From: Alistipes sp.
Lineage (GTDB): Bacteria; Bacteroidota; Bacteroidia; Bacteroidales; Rikenellaceae
Direction: 5' to 3'
Assembly (NCBI GenBank): GCA_017560305.1
Contig: JAFYOF010000027.1
Location: 1 to 11,997 of the forward strand
Length of the DNA: 11,997 nt
This document shows, one piece after another, positions 1 through 7,433 of this stretch. The position numbers were made by a program, and so were the translations under genes. Position 1 is the first letter of the stretch; each line of letters starts with the position of its first letter. Below the pieces are notes generated by a model, which ran no database searches, was not told the DNA's origin, and saw nothing but the letters and a program-made list of their open reading frames with translations.

Positions 1-168
1 ATCGGTAATCTTAATCTTGTCGAACGGAGGTGTCGCATAAGGCGTATCCCACTCGGCAAGAAGAGGATTTGTTGTATCAATCTCTGGCAAAACCACTACG
101 GGCATCTGCTCGCCACCGCAGCCTGCCAACAATGCACTGAAAGTCATCATCAACAATAATTTTTTCAT
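1..168 (-). CDS. M3-family metallopeptidase lipoprotein, N-terminal fragment (runs off left edge)
   Basis: Only the first 56 codons are present. The protein opens with a short lipoprotein signal peptide, MKKLLLMMTFSALLAGC, with lipobox LAGC and Cys17 as the predicted lipidated residue. The stretch NPLLAEWDTPYATPPFDKI then closely matches NPFFEAVWETPYGAPPFDRI near the start of the complete M3 peptidase encoded just upstream (201-2468), so this is very probably a second member of the peptidyl-dipeptidase Dcp/oligopeptidase family. The catalytic HExxH region lies outside the window, so activity cannot be judged. The start lies 32 bp after the stop of the upstream gene on the same strand, with no visible terminator between them, so the two are probably co-transcribed. 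The leader is AT-rich (aaagataaaaa just before ATG), with no Shine-Dalgarno sequence, as is usual in Bacteroidetes. Confidence 0.85.
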   Translation of the reverse strand, partial: MKKLLLMMTFSALLAGCGGEQMPVVVLPEIDTTNPLLAEWDTPYATPPFDKIKITD

Positions 169-200
169 TTTTTATCTTTACTTTTTGGTTTCTTCTCTCT

Positions 201-2468
201 TTACTCCGCCTGCTCGGCTGCCTCTGCCTCCACCTTGCGGGCTGCCTCACGCTCCTGACGCGAACGCTCGGCACGCTGACGCGCCTGCTCACGGGTATCT
301 ACACGGGGCATCTCACGCATCTGCTCCTCTGCCTCCGCAGGCTCTACCTCGGCTGTCTGCACCAGACCTCGCGCCACCAACATAGCGTTCTTGTCGGGGT
401 CTGCACCACGGAATGCGCGATACATATCCATACCATCACGGCTGCCGCCACGCTCCAGCACCTCTCTGCGGAAACGCTCCGCCGTAGCCTTGTCGAAGAG
501 GTCGCCACTCTCAACAAAGGCCTGGAAGGCATCCTTGTCGAGCACCTCTGCCCAGGTGTAGAAGTAGTAACCCGCCGAATAACCGCCATCGAAGATGTGG
601 CTGAAGTAGGTATAGTGGTAGCGAGGCTCAATCTGCGAAATAAGGCCACGCTTCTCGTTCAACGCCTTGCGCTCAAACTCCGCCACATCCACCTTCTCGG
701 CAGTTGTCACGGCGTGGATATCGAAGTCCGACAACGCCGCCGCCAGCAACTCAGTGGTATTGAAACCCTCGTTGAAGGTTGCGCTCTTGTGAATCTTCTC
801 AATCATCTCGTCGGGCATAATCTCATCGGTCTGATAGTGCACGGCATACTGCTTGAGCAACTCCTCCGAGAAGGCCCAGTTCTCCATAATCTGCGATGGC
901 AACTCCACAAAGTCACCCTCAACGCCCGCCAAGCCACGATACTTGACATCGGCAAAGAGGTTGTGCAGAGCGTGACCAAACTCGTGAAAGAGGGTCTCCA
1001 CCTCATCTATCGTGAGCAACGCAGGCTTGCTGCCTACGGCTGGCGTGAAGTTACAAACGATGCTCACCACAGGGCATACTCGCTCGCCATCCTTATACGA
1101 CTGGTCAACATAAGTACCACACCACGCACCACCCTGCTTGCTTGCACGGGGATGGAAATCGAAGTACAGAGCACCCAGCGGCTTGTCGTTCTGGTCAATC
1201 ACCTCATACACCTCACACTCCTCGTGGTAGGTAGGCGCCTTCAATGGGCGCAGCGTGATGCCAAACAAGCGGTTTGCAAGGAAGAATATTCCGCTCTTGG
1301 CGTTCTCCAGCGAGAGATAGGCACGCACTTTCTCCTCGTTGAGCTGATAATCGGCCTCACGCACCTTCTCGGCGTAGTACCACCAATCCCAGGACTCGAA
1401 GTTTGCCGCCTTGCCGTGGTCCTTCTCAAGCATAGGCATCATACGATTCATCTCGCGTCTTGCCTGCTCCAGAGCGGGTGTCCACACGCCCTCCAGCAGT
1501 TCATACACTGCCGCAGGAGTGCCCGCCATCTGGTCGGCAGTCACATAGTGGGCGTAAGAGTCATATCCGAGCAACTTAGCCTTCTTGTAGCGCAGGCTCG
1601 CCATCTCGGCAACCGCCGACTTGTTATCGTTCTCATTATCGTTGTTTCCGCGCTTGAGGTAGGCCTTGTAAATCTCCTCACGCAGAGCACGGTCCTCGGC
1701 ATAGGTCAGCAGAGGCAACATACTCGACTTCTGCAAGGTGAAGAGATACTCGCCGCTTCTGCCAGCAGCCTGAGCCTCTGCCATAGCACCCTCCAGCACA
1801 CTTGAAGGGACACCCTTCAATCTGTCCTTCTTCACAAAGAGCTGATAAGCATTGGTCTCAGCGAGCAGGTTGCGACCGAAATCAACACCCAGCGACGAGA
1901 GCTGCTCATTTATCTGCTTCAGCGCCCCCTTATCCTCTGCCGAGAGCAACGCTCCCGAGCGAACAAACGATGTGTAAATCTTCTCTGTCAATCGCTTCTC
2001 ATCGGCACCAAGACCAGCTGCATCGCGACCCTCGTAGACCGCCTTCACTCGCTCGAAGAGTTTGTCATTCATCGTGATGACATCACTATGAGCCGCCAGC
2101 GCAGGGTAAATCTCTGCCGAAAGGGCCTGCATCTCATCATCAGTATCCGCTGCCGACAACATACCAAACACCGTAGCCACACGCCACAACATCTCACCCG
2201 AGTTGTCATACGCCAACACGGTATTCTCGAATGTAGGCTTCTCGCTTGAGTTCACGATGTGGTCAATCTCCTCATTGTGGAGCGACATACCGCGCTCGAA
2301 GGCTGGCTTGAAGTGCTCGGTCTTGATGCGGTCAAATGGCGGCGCGCCGTATGGAGTCTCCCACACAGCCTCAAAAAATGGATTTTCCGCCACTATTTCA
2401 CTCTCCTTACACGCAAACATCGTCATAATCACAATCGCAAACGCGAATAAACTCAAAAAGCGTTTCAT
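201..2468 (-). CDS. M3-family zinc metallopeptidase (Dcp-like peptidyl-dipeptidase), lipoprotein
   Basis: This 755-residue protein is predicted to be a zinc peptidase that trims short peptides, anchored in the envelope. The chosen start, MKRFLSLFAF, gives a signal peptide ending MTMFAC with Cys20 as a somewhat atypical lipobox. An in-frame ATG 27 codons upstream would add a non-signal leader and overlap the promoter. The zinc motif HEFGH lies at residues 495-499, and the third ligand is the Glu of DFVELPSQ (about residue 522), as in Escherichia coli Dcp. Further family signatures follow: YFYTWAEVLDKDAF and RGGSRDGMDMYRAFRGADPD. The family normally ends soon after this last motif. Here about 51 extra residues (705-755), rich in Glu, Arg, Ala and Gln, follow and look helical or coiled-coil. 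The gene is upstream of a second M3 gene and probably forms an operon with it. Family assignment is secure; substrate and exact Dcp versus oligopeptidase A activity are not. Confidence 0.93.
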   Translation of the reverse strand: MKRFLSLFAFAIVIMTMFACKESEIVAENPFFEAVWETPYGAPPFDRIKTEHFKPAFERGMSLHNEEIDHIVNSSEKPTFENTVLAYDNSGEMLWRVATVFGMLSAADTDDEMQALSAEIYPALAAHSDVITMNDKLFERVKAVYEGRDAAGLGADEKRLTEKIYTSFVRSGALLSAEDKGALKQINEQLSSLGVDFGRNLLAETNAYQLFVKKDRLKGVPSSVLEGAMAEAQAAGRSGEYLFTLQKSSMLPLLTYAEDRALREEIYKAYLKRGNNDNENDNKSAVAEMASLRYKKAKLLGYDSYAHYVTADQMAGTPAAVYELLEGVWTPALEQARREMNRMMPMLEKDHGKAANFESWDWWYYAEKVREADYQLNEEKVRAYLSLENAKSGIFFLANRLFGITLRPLKAPTYHEECEVYEVIDQNDKPLGALYFDFHPRASKQGGAWCGTYVDQSYKDGERVCPVVSIVCNFTPAVGSKPALLTIDEVETLFHEFGHALHNLFADVKYRGLAGVEGDFVELPSQIMENWAFSEELLKQYAVHYQTDEIMPDEMIEKIHKSATFNEGFNTTELLAAALSDFDIHAVTTAEKVDVAEFERKALNEKRGLISQIEPRYHYTYFSHIFDGGYSAGYYFYTWAEVLDKDAFQAFVESGDLFDKATAERFRREVLERGGSRDGMDMYRAFRGADPDKNAMLVARGLVQTAEVEPAEAEEQMREMPRVDTREQARQRAERSRQEREAARKVEAEAAEQAE

Positions 2469-2491
2469 TACTTCATATAATTTAATAATCG

Positions 2492-2499
2492 CAAAGATA
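2492..2499 (-). promoter_or_regulatory. Probable promoter -7 box for the M3 peptidase operon
   Basis: On the minus strand this reads TATCTTTG, matching the Bacteroidetes -7 consensus TAnnTTTG. It would start transcription about 17 nt before the M3 peptidase ATG. No clear TTTG is present 19-20 bp upstream, so the -33 element is weak or absent. It lies between the terminator of the preceding gene and the start codon, which supports the call. Confidence 0.5.
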
Positions 2500-2555
2500 A
2501 TCAATAAATTTGACCATTGCATATCCTGCGAGGTAATTCTTTCCCTCAAACGGTC

Positions 2556-2596
2556 AAAAAAAAGAACCCGCCCGACTTTTTCGTCGGACAGGTTCT
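2556..2596 (-). terminator. Rho-independent terminator after the EEP lipoprotein at 2619-4814
   Basis: Read on the minus strand, a hairpin begins 22 nt after the stop codon. The outer arms AGAACC (2563-2568) and GGTTCT (2591-2596) pair, as do the inner arms CCGAC (2572-2576) and GTCGG (2583-2587). A 3x3 internal loop separates them, and a six-base loop closes the stem. The stem runs into eight T residues on the minus strand (A-run 2556-2563). Confidence 0.85.
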
Positions 2597-2618
2597 CATT
2601 TATCGCGTCTAATTCGGA

Positions 2619-4814
2619 TTACTTTGTGTAAGAGTACTCGAACTCTACAACGATTGGCTTGTGGTCAGCCTTATCAAAGCTCATATCGCGGAGATAGCTC
2701 TTCGCCTTCAACTGAACCTTGTTAGAAGCCTTGTTGATGTAGATAACCTTATCAACAACCTCACCCTGCTGTGTGTCAGCGCAGATGATATCTGTTGAAG
2801 AGTCTGTACCAGTTGCGTCGCTTACCATCAATGACTTTGATGGGTAAGTTGGATATACACCAGCCCACTGGAAATCAACCCAAGGGTCTGCATAAGTCAA
2901 GTCGCTGTTAAGTACGCTCCAGAAGTAAGTCTTGAAATCGTGGCGAGTGTAACGGCAGTTAGTATCACCCATAAAGATGATTGGACGACCATTTGCGCTG
3001 ATTGTATTGATGTACTGTGCAATCTGCTTCAACTGAGCGTGCTGAGCGTTGATGTGACCAGAACCTGATGAGCTGTAAGTGTTCATATGAGTAATGATAA
3101 CATCCACCTCAATACCATCAGACAAAGTAACTACATAGTGGCGAATACCCTTCTTGATACAAGTGTTTGCGCCGCTTGTCAAACCACCATATGATGAAGT
3201 AAACTCAACAATCTTCTCTGTTGAACCAAATGAGCAAGAGCCCTTCTTTGTTGCAAACTCGAGACCATCAGTGTCGAGAGTCTTGTAGAGTGCTGAAGAT
3301 GAAACTGAACCACGGTGTGTACCAAATGTGTAGTTACTCATATTGCTTGTCAACTGGCTATGGAAAGCAAAGTCCTCAGAGAAACCTACGAAATCCCAAT
3401 TTGAGGAGTTAATTGCTGTACTGATAGCAGTTGTGCCGCTCTCCTGTGGGCCATCGCCATTGATAGTCACCAAAGAGATCTTCTTTGGCAGACCGTCAAC
3501 ATTGTAAGTTGCGCAAGTGAAGTTACCTGTCACAACCTCTGGCTGAGGCTCTGGTTCTGGAGTTGGCTCCGGAGTTGGCTCTGGCTCAACTGGCGCAGTT
3601 GGGACATCAGTGTTACCATTGTCGTCGCCATTGTTACCGGTATTGTCATCGCCAGCATTATCACCAGTTGTGTTATCGTCTGCATTGCCGTTATTGTCAT
3701 CGGTATTGTTGTCACCGGTATTGTCACCTTCACCTGTATTACCATTATCATCACCGTCCTCTGGATTCTCTGGCTCGATTGGGTCAGTTGGCTCCTCTGG
3801 GTCAGGAGTTGGCTCTGGGTCAGGAGTTGGATCTGGCTCTGGAGTTGGATCTGGTTCTGGAGTTGGCTCTGGAGTAATCAAGTCCTCTGGTACCTCATTT
3901 TTGTTAGTCTTAACACTCAACGACTTGCCATTCTTAACCTCCAATGCAAAGTTGTAAGCTGTGTTCTGTGCCATTGTAACAGCCGAAGCTACATAGAAAG
4001 AAGCTGTGTGACCACCACCAGTTGCAGCTGTTGTAACAGTAATATAAACACGGTCGCTCTTCTTGATTGTTGAGAACAACGATGCTGCAAATACCAAGCG
4101 GTTGCCATTCTCTGCGTTCAACTCAGGATACTTCGCAAACTCGTAAGTCACTACATTTGAAGTATTGCTACGAGAATAAGAACCTGTTGATGCATTAAAT
4201 GTGAAATCACCTACGATAGGCACTGCGCTAATAAGGCTACGCACAACCTTAATCTGTACGCTCTTCACACGCTCGCCAGCCAATGCTGTACCATTTGCAT
4301 CAACTGTAAAGCATACTGTCGAGAAAAGATTCTTGAAGTTGAACGACACCTGACCGTTAGATGTTGTAGAATATGCACCATAACGCACCAAACCAGGAAC
4401 GCTGTTGTAATCTGCAACCTCCTGATTCTCGTCGATGCTTCCCTTTACCGATGAGTAGTAGTTTCCTGCGCCCGAGTTGTAAGGATAGTAAGCATACTTT
4501 GGAGTGCTGCTTACCGACGCAGAAGTTGTAAACTTTGCATCTGCTGTGCCTGCACCTGTTGCAAGTGTATACTTCACATTCTTGTCTCGGCTGGTGTAAA
4601 CACCCACTTCGTCACCTGCGCTCCACTTGAGCGACAAAGAGCCGCCCGCCAATGTTGCGTCATCCACAACTGCGCGAGTAACATCGTCGAAAGCCTCGAT
4701 TGAGCCACCTACGACATCATTTCTCATCTGAGTTCCTACCTCTGCTGTTTCAGTCGAACAGCCTACCGCGAATGCCAGCACCGCCAACATTGCGATTCTA
4801 CGAATAGTATTCAT
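2619..4814 (-). CDS. Fimbrillin-like lipoprotein with C-terminal EEP phosphodiesterase domain (long linker)
   Basis: This 731-residue protein begins with a lipoprotein signal ending AFAVGC (Cys19). Residues about 37-300 look fimbrillin-like: a TRAVV segment, KWSAGDEVGVYT, an AYYPY strand and several beta-rich stretches. A linker spans about 312-429: a Pro-Glu/Pro-Asp/Thr block (315-352), a Gly-Asp-Asn-Thr block (353-402) and a second Pro-Glu block (405-428). Residues 430-731 form an endonuclease/exonuclease/phosphatase domain with the expected motifs: TYNVDGLP (Asn438), GFSEDF (Glu480), THMNTY (His576, Asn578), GDTN (Asp617, Asn619) and ADHKPIV (Asp717, His718). The catalytic set looks intact, so a metal-dependent phosphodiesterase is likely. 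The superfamily includes sphingomyelinases and DNase I; sequence alone does not fix the substrate. It has its own promoter and terminator, and it is a paralog of the next gene upstream (5031-7001). Surface exposure is an inference. Confidence 0.88.
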   Translation of the reverse strand: MNTIRRIAMLAVLAFAVGCSTETAEVGTQMRNDVVGGSIEAFDDVTRAVVDDATLAGGSLSLKWSAGDEVGVYTSRDKNVKYTLATGAGTADAKFTTSASVSSTPKYAYYPYNSGAGNYYSSVKGSIDENQEVADYNSVPGLVRYGAYSTTSNGQVSFNFKNLFSTVCFTVDANGTALAGERVKSVQIKVVRSLISAVPIVGDFTFNASTGSYSRSNTSNVVTYEFAKYPELNAENGNRLVFAASLFSTIKKSDRVYITVTTAATGGGHTASFYVASAVTMAQNTAYNFALEVKNGKSLSVKTNKNEVPEDLITPEPTPEPDPTPEPDPTPDPEPTPDPEEPTDPIEPENPEDGDDNGNTGEGDNTGDNNTDDNNGNADDNTTGDNAGDDNTGNNGDDNGNTDVPTAPVEPEPTPEPTPEPEPQPEVVTGNFTCATYNVDGLPKKISLVTINGDGPQESGTTAISTAINSSNWDFVGFSEDFAFHSQLTSNMSNYTFGTHRGSVSSSALYKTLDTDGLEFATKKGSCSFGSTEKIVEFTSSYGGLTSGANTCIKKGIRHYVVTLSDGIEVDVIITHMNTYSSSGSGHINAQHAQLKQIAQYINTISANGRPIIFMGDTNCRYTRHDFKTYFWSVLNSDLTYADPWVDFQWAGVYPTYPSKSLMVSDATGTDSSTDIICADTQQGEVVDKVIYINKASNKVQLKAKSYLRDMSFDKADHKPIVVEFEYSYTK
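3528..3881 (-). repeat. Low-complexity repeat DNA encoding the acidic linker
   Basis: This coding segment corresponds to residues about 312-429 of the EEP lipoprotein. The part around 3783-3872 repeats with a period near 18 bp, encoding Pro-Thr-Pro-Glu/Asp-Pro units. The central part (about 3609-3758) encodes irregular Asp-Asn-Gly-Thr units. Such arrays can change length by slippage or recombination. The paralog has only about 20 linker residues at the same place. Confidence 0.85.
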
Positions 4815-4883
4815 AACTTAATTTTTTTTTGTTGTTATTCTATTTTCCGTTTGCCCCTACCAAATGAGAGGAGTTCAACAAGG

Positions 4884-4914
4884 CAAATATAATTATAAAA
4901 ATTTTACAAACAAA
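4884..4914 (-). promoter_or_regulatory. Bacteroidetes-type promoter of the EEP lipoprotein at 2619-4814
   Basis: The minus strand reads TTTG (4911-4914), a 19 bp gap, then TATATTTG (4884-4891), matching the Bacteroidetes -33/-7 pattern TTTG and TAnnTTTG. The start of transcription would be near 4878, giving a leader of about 60 nt. The leader ends in an A-rich run just before the ATG. Confidence 0.75.
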
Positions 4915-4927
4915 GGAAAATAATTTA

Positions 4928-4955
4928 AAAATTCAAGAAATCGCCAAAATTCAAG
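4928..4955. repeat. Pair of 10-bp direct repeats upstream of a promoter
   Basis: The sequence AAAATTCAAG occurs at 4928-4937 and again at 4946-4955, an 18 bp period. The pair begins 13 bp upstream of the -33 element of the promoter at 4884-4914. It might be a regulator site, but the region is AT-rich and chance is possible. Confidence 0.4.
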
Positions 4956-4964
4956 CTTTTTTAC

Positions 4965-5005
4965 AAAAAAAGATAGTCGGTCTCGCAAGAAACCGACTAT
5001 CTTTT
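4965..5005 (-). terminator. Rho-independent terminator after the EEP lipoprotein at 5031-7001
   Basis: A perfect 11 bp stem (4971-4981 AGATAGTCGGT with 4992-5002) encloses a 10 nt loop. On the minus strand it is followed by a T-run (A-run 4965-4970). It begins about 28 nt after the stop codon. The other flank has TTTT, so weak action on the plus strand is also possible. Confidence 0.9.
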
Positions 5006-5030
5006 CCTATTTTTAGAAGTTAAGTTGAAA

Positions 5031-7001
5031 CTACTCAACCAACTTCTCGTAAACAAACTGTGTTACGATTGGGCAGTGGTCGCCAAGACCCTGAGCCTTG
5101 TAACCCTCATAATCTCGGAAATAACTCAAAGCTCCAATTCTAACTGTACTCTCTGGGTGGTTGATGTAGATAATCTTATCAACTACCTCGCCTTTCTGAT
5201 AGCCATCACAGATGATATCAGAACTAGAAGTACCTGTTGCATCGCCTACCATCAACGAACTTGATGGGTAAGTTGGATATACACCAGCCCACTGATACTC
5301 AACCCAAGGATCGCTAACAACCAAATTCTTGTCAAGCACTTCCCAGAAGTAAGTCTTGAAATTGTGGCGAGTGTAACGGCAGTTTGTATCACCCATAAAG
5401 ATTACAGGACGCTTGTTTATTGCTGTAATACCGTTAATATACTCCGCAATCTGCTTCAACTGTGCGTGCTGAGCATTGATATGATTATTACTTGAATCAC
5501 TATATGTGTTCATATGTGTGATGATAACATCAATTTTAATATCGTCCTTTTCAATCTCTGTGCCATTAGTATAAGTCACCTCAAAATGACGATAACCCTT
5601 GTCAACACAAGTATTTGCACCACTTGTCAAACCACCCGCCTCAGCATCAGGTCCAAAATCTTGCTTTTTAATCTGTTTAAATGTACAAGTAGAATTCTTC
5701 GCTGCGAAGCTGAGACCATCAGTTTCCCAATGAGACTCAAGAATACCCGATAAAACAGAAGTTGGGAGAGTCTCATTATCATATTCCTGGAATGTGTAAC
5801 CAGTAGCATTAGATGTAAGCTCATCGTGATAGTTGAAATCCTCAGAGAAACCTACGAAATCCCAACCACTTGCAGCCAACTTACTGCTGATTGTCTTTGT
5901 TCCATCTGAACCTGGGCCATCTGGATTAAGCTCATATTTACCAATCAAATAGTTGATGCTCAAATTTGGCAAACCGTCCACATTGTGTGTTGCGCAAGTG
6001 AAAGTACCGTAAACATATCTTGGTTCCTCTGGCTCCTCTGGTTCTGGCGCTGGTGCATCTGGATCTGGAATATCGTTTGTATAGATATTCAAAGTCGAAT
6101 AACCATCAAGAGGCATTGCAAAAGTATAAGCGTAGTTCCTCTTGAATGCCACTGCCGACTTAACCATATATGTAGCTGTGCGACCAACAGTGTTTACTGT
6201 GAAATACATATAGTCACCCTTCTTCAATGATGGGAACAATGAAGAGTAGAATGTGATTGACTTGTCAAGAGTTGGCATACCCTCGAAGTTGATTACAACC
6301 TTGTTTGAAGTGTTACCACCCTCCTTATAAGCACCAGTCTCTGCATTGAAAGTAAAATCACCACAGATAGGAATATTTCGTGAGCTGCGTGTTACACGAA
6401 TCTCAACGCTCTGAAGTCTGCGACCGTCAAGTTCAGTGCCGGTTACATCAAGATTCCAACGGATTGTAGAAAGAACATGACGGAAAGCAAACGAAATCTC
6501 CTCACCATCAAACTCATCAAAAGAACCCCAACGATACATACCCGGGATGTTGTCCAAGTCCTCATTGATAGTCTGCTCCGCTGGGACATTACCCTTCACT
6601 GCTCTGTAATCATCACCTGCATCAGAACTATATGGGAAGTAAGCCCAAGTGAGATATTCGTCTGGCTCATAATCAATCACATCATCCTCTGAAGCTGCAA
6701 TAAAAGTTACCGCCTTCACATTCTCCTCTGTTTCAGAGTTTACATAGTGGAGGTTGTTGCTCTGATCGGTGTAAATACCAATCTCATCCCCAGGATTCCA
6801 CCAGTAATAGATAGAACCTCCTGTCTCTGAGGTCTCCTCATCAATCGAAACTCTAGTCACAGGAGTCTGCTCAATGGAACCAACGACTGTCTTCTTTGAT
6901 GGCACCTGCCCCATCTCCTTGCCGCTTTCCTGGATACATCCTGTCAAAGCAACGCACAACATAGCCAAGCCAGCGATTTTCATCAATTTGTTTGTGTACA
7001 T
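5031..7001 (-). CDS. Fimbrillin-like lipoprotein with C-terminal EEP phosphodiesterase domain (short linker)
   Basis: This 656-residue protein is a full-length paralog of the gene at 2619-4814. The start MYTNKLMKIAG is preferred because it gives a lipoprotein signal ending ALTGC (Cys22). ATGs at 7004 and 6983 are nearly as good, and one at 7058 would add a leader with no signal character. Residues about 35-300 are fimbrillin-like (PVTRVSI, WWNPGDEIGIYT, WAYFPY). A short Pro/Glu/Asp linker (about 310-329) leads to the EEP domain (331-656). Its motifs are THNVDGLP (Asn340), GFSEDF (Glu387), THMNTY (His496, Asn498), GDTN (Asp538, Asn540) and GDHCPIV (Asp641, His642), so the active site looks complete. 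From the GDTN motif onward, 60 of 79 aligned residues match the paralog by hand count, whereas the linkers are unrelated in length. It appears to be monocistronic. The substrate is unknown; sphingomyelinase-like or nuclease activity are both possible. Confidence 0.87.
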   Translation of the reverse strand: MYTNKLMKIAGLAMLCVALTGCIQESGKEMGQVPSKKTVVGSIEQTPVTRVSIDEETSETGGSIYYWWNPGDEIGIYTDQSNNLHYVNSETEENVKAVTFIAASEDDVIDYEPDEYLTWAYFPYSSDAGDDYRAVKGNVPAEQTINEDLDNIPGMYRWGSFDEFDGEEISFAFRHVLSTIRWNLDVTGTELDGRRLQSVEIRVTRSSRNIPICGDFTFNAETGAYKEGGNTSNKVVINFEGMPTLDKSITFYSSLFPSLKKGDYMYFTVNTVGRTATYMVKSAVAFKRNYAYTFAMPLDGYSTLNIYTNDIPDPDAPAPEPEEPEEPRYVYGTFTCATHNVDGLPNLSINYLIGKYELNPDGPGSDGTKTISSKLAASGWDFVGFSEDFNYHDELTSNATGYTFQEYDNETLPTSVLSGILESHWETDGLSFAAKNSTCTFKQIKKQDFGPDAEAGGLTSGANTCVDKGYRHFEVTYTNGTEIEKDDIKIDVIITHMNTYSDSSNNHINAQHAQLKQIAEYINGITAINKRPVIFMGDTNCRYTRHNFKTYFWEVLDKNLVVSDPWVEYQWAGVYPTYPSSSLMVGDATGTSSSDIICDGYQKGEVVDKIIYINHPESTVRIGALSYFRDYEGYKAQGLGDHCPIVTQFVYEKLVE

Positions 7002-7192
7002 CATAAATGTTTTGGTTAGGTTTGGGGTTGTTCTATAAATTGGGGAGTCAGTTTTCACTTTATACTTCCACTATTTGATCTCACCTAATTTATGGAACCA
7101 CCTTATAATTAATTGTTTTATTTTCTGTCTTTTCTATCTTGATGTTCTAAATTTCTATTTATAATATTCGATTTTAGAACACGCTTTGGGGG

Positions 7193-7224
7193 CAAATATA
7201 TTCACAAAATTCTCACAAACCAAA
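7193..7224 (-). promoter_or_regulatory. Bacteroidetes-type promoter of the EEP lipoprotein at 5031-7001
   Basis: The minus strand reads TTTG (7221-7224), a 20 bp gap, then TATATTTG (7193-7200). The -7 box is identical to that of the paralog at 2619-4814. The predicted start near 7187 gives an unusually long leader of about 185 nt. Confidence 0.75.
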
Positions 7225-7240
7225 AAAAATGATGAAAAAT

Positions 7241-7277
7241 CAACGATTTAACGCTTTTTTACAACGATTTGCAACGA
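7241..7277. repeat. Direct repeats CAACGATTT upstream of a promoter
   Basis: CAACGATTT occurs at 7241-7249 and 7262-7270, exactly 21 bp apart (two helical turns), followed by a partial copy CAACGA at 7272-7277. The array starts 16 bp upstream of the -33 element of the promoter at 7193-7224. The helical phasing would suit a dimeric regulator, but no regulator is identified. Confidence 0.5.
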
Positions 7278-7365
7278 AATCTCAGCATTTTAGGATAAAA
7301 CCTCACAAAAGAAGCGAGACAATAATATGTAAAATCATATCGCATTATTCCTTATTAGATTGAAT

Positions 7366-7409
7366 AAAAAAGGAAAAAGACAAGGAACTTAAATGAGTCC
7401 CTTGTCTTT
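7366..7409 (-). terminator. Rho-independent terminator after the PI-PLC-like lipoprotein gene
   Basis: A 10 bp stem (7376-7385 AAAGACAAGG with 7400-7409) continues, after one mismatch, with three more pairs around a six-base loop. On the minus strand it is followed by T-rich sequence (A-runs at 7374-7378 and 7366-7371). It begins 24 nt past the stop codon. Confidence 0.85.
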
Positions 7410-7433
7410 AGTAAATTTGTCTTTATAGTCAAT

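Larger units (their letters stand above)
7002..7433. other. Intergenic region between two lipoprotein genes
   Basis: This gene-free stretch of about 430 bp holds the terminator of the PI-PLC-like lipoprotein gene (7366-7409), direct repeats (7241-7277), a promoter (7193-7224) and a leader of about 185 nt for the EEP lipoprotein. The leader contains an inverted repeat, GTTCTAAA at 7144-7151 against 7173-7180, with a 21 nt AT-rich loop. No credible small gene is seen. Confidence 0.7.

Noticed and set aside
597..1805. Long plus-strand open frame of about 400 codons
   Set aside because: It lies fully antisense to the M3 peptidase, whose motifs and lipoprotein start are clear. The translation is low-quality (Leu/His/Arg-rich) with no recognisable domain.
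3528..3881. Possible CRISPR-like or non-coding tandem array
   Set aside because: The repeats are short, imperfect and in frame with Pro-Glu/Asp-Asn codons of a continuous protein; there are no unique spacers of constant length.
3563..3957. Plus-strand frames rich in Leu, Ser, Tyr, His and Cys
   Set aside because: They are the antisense reading of the repetitive linker DNA of the EEP lipoprotein; the apparent periodicity comes from the linker repeats.
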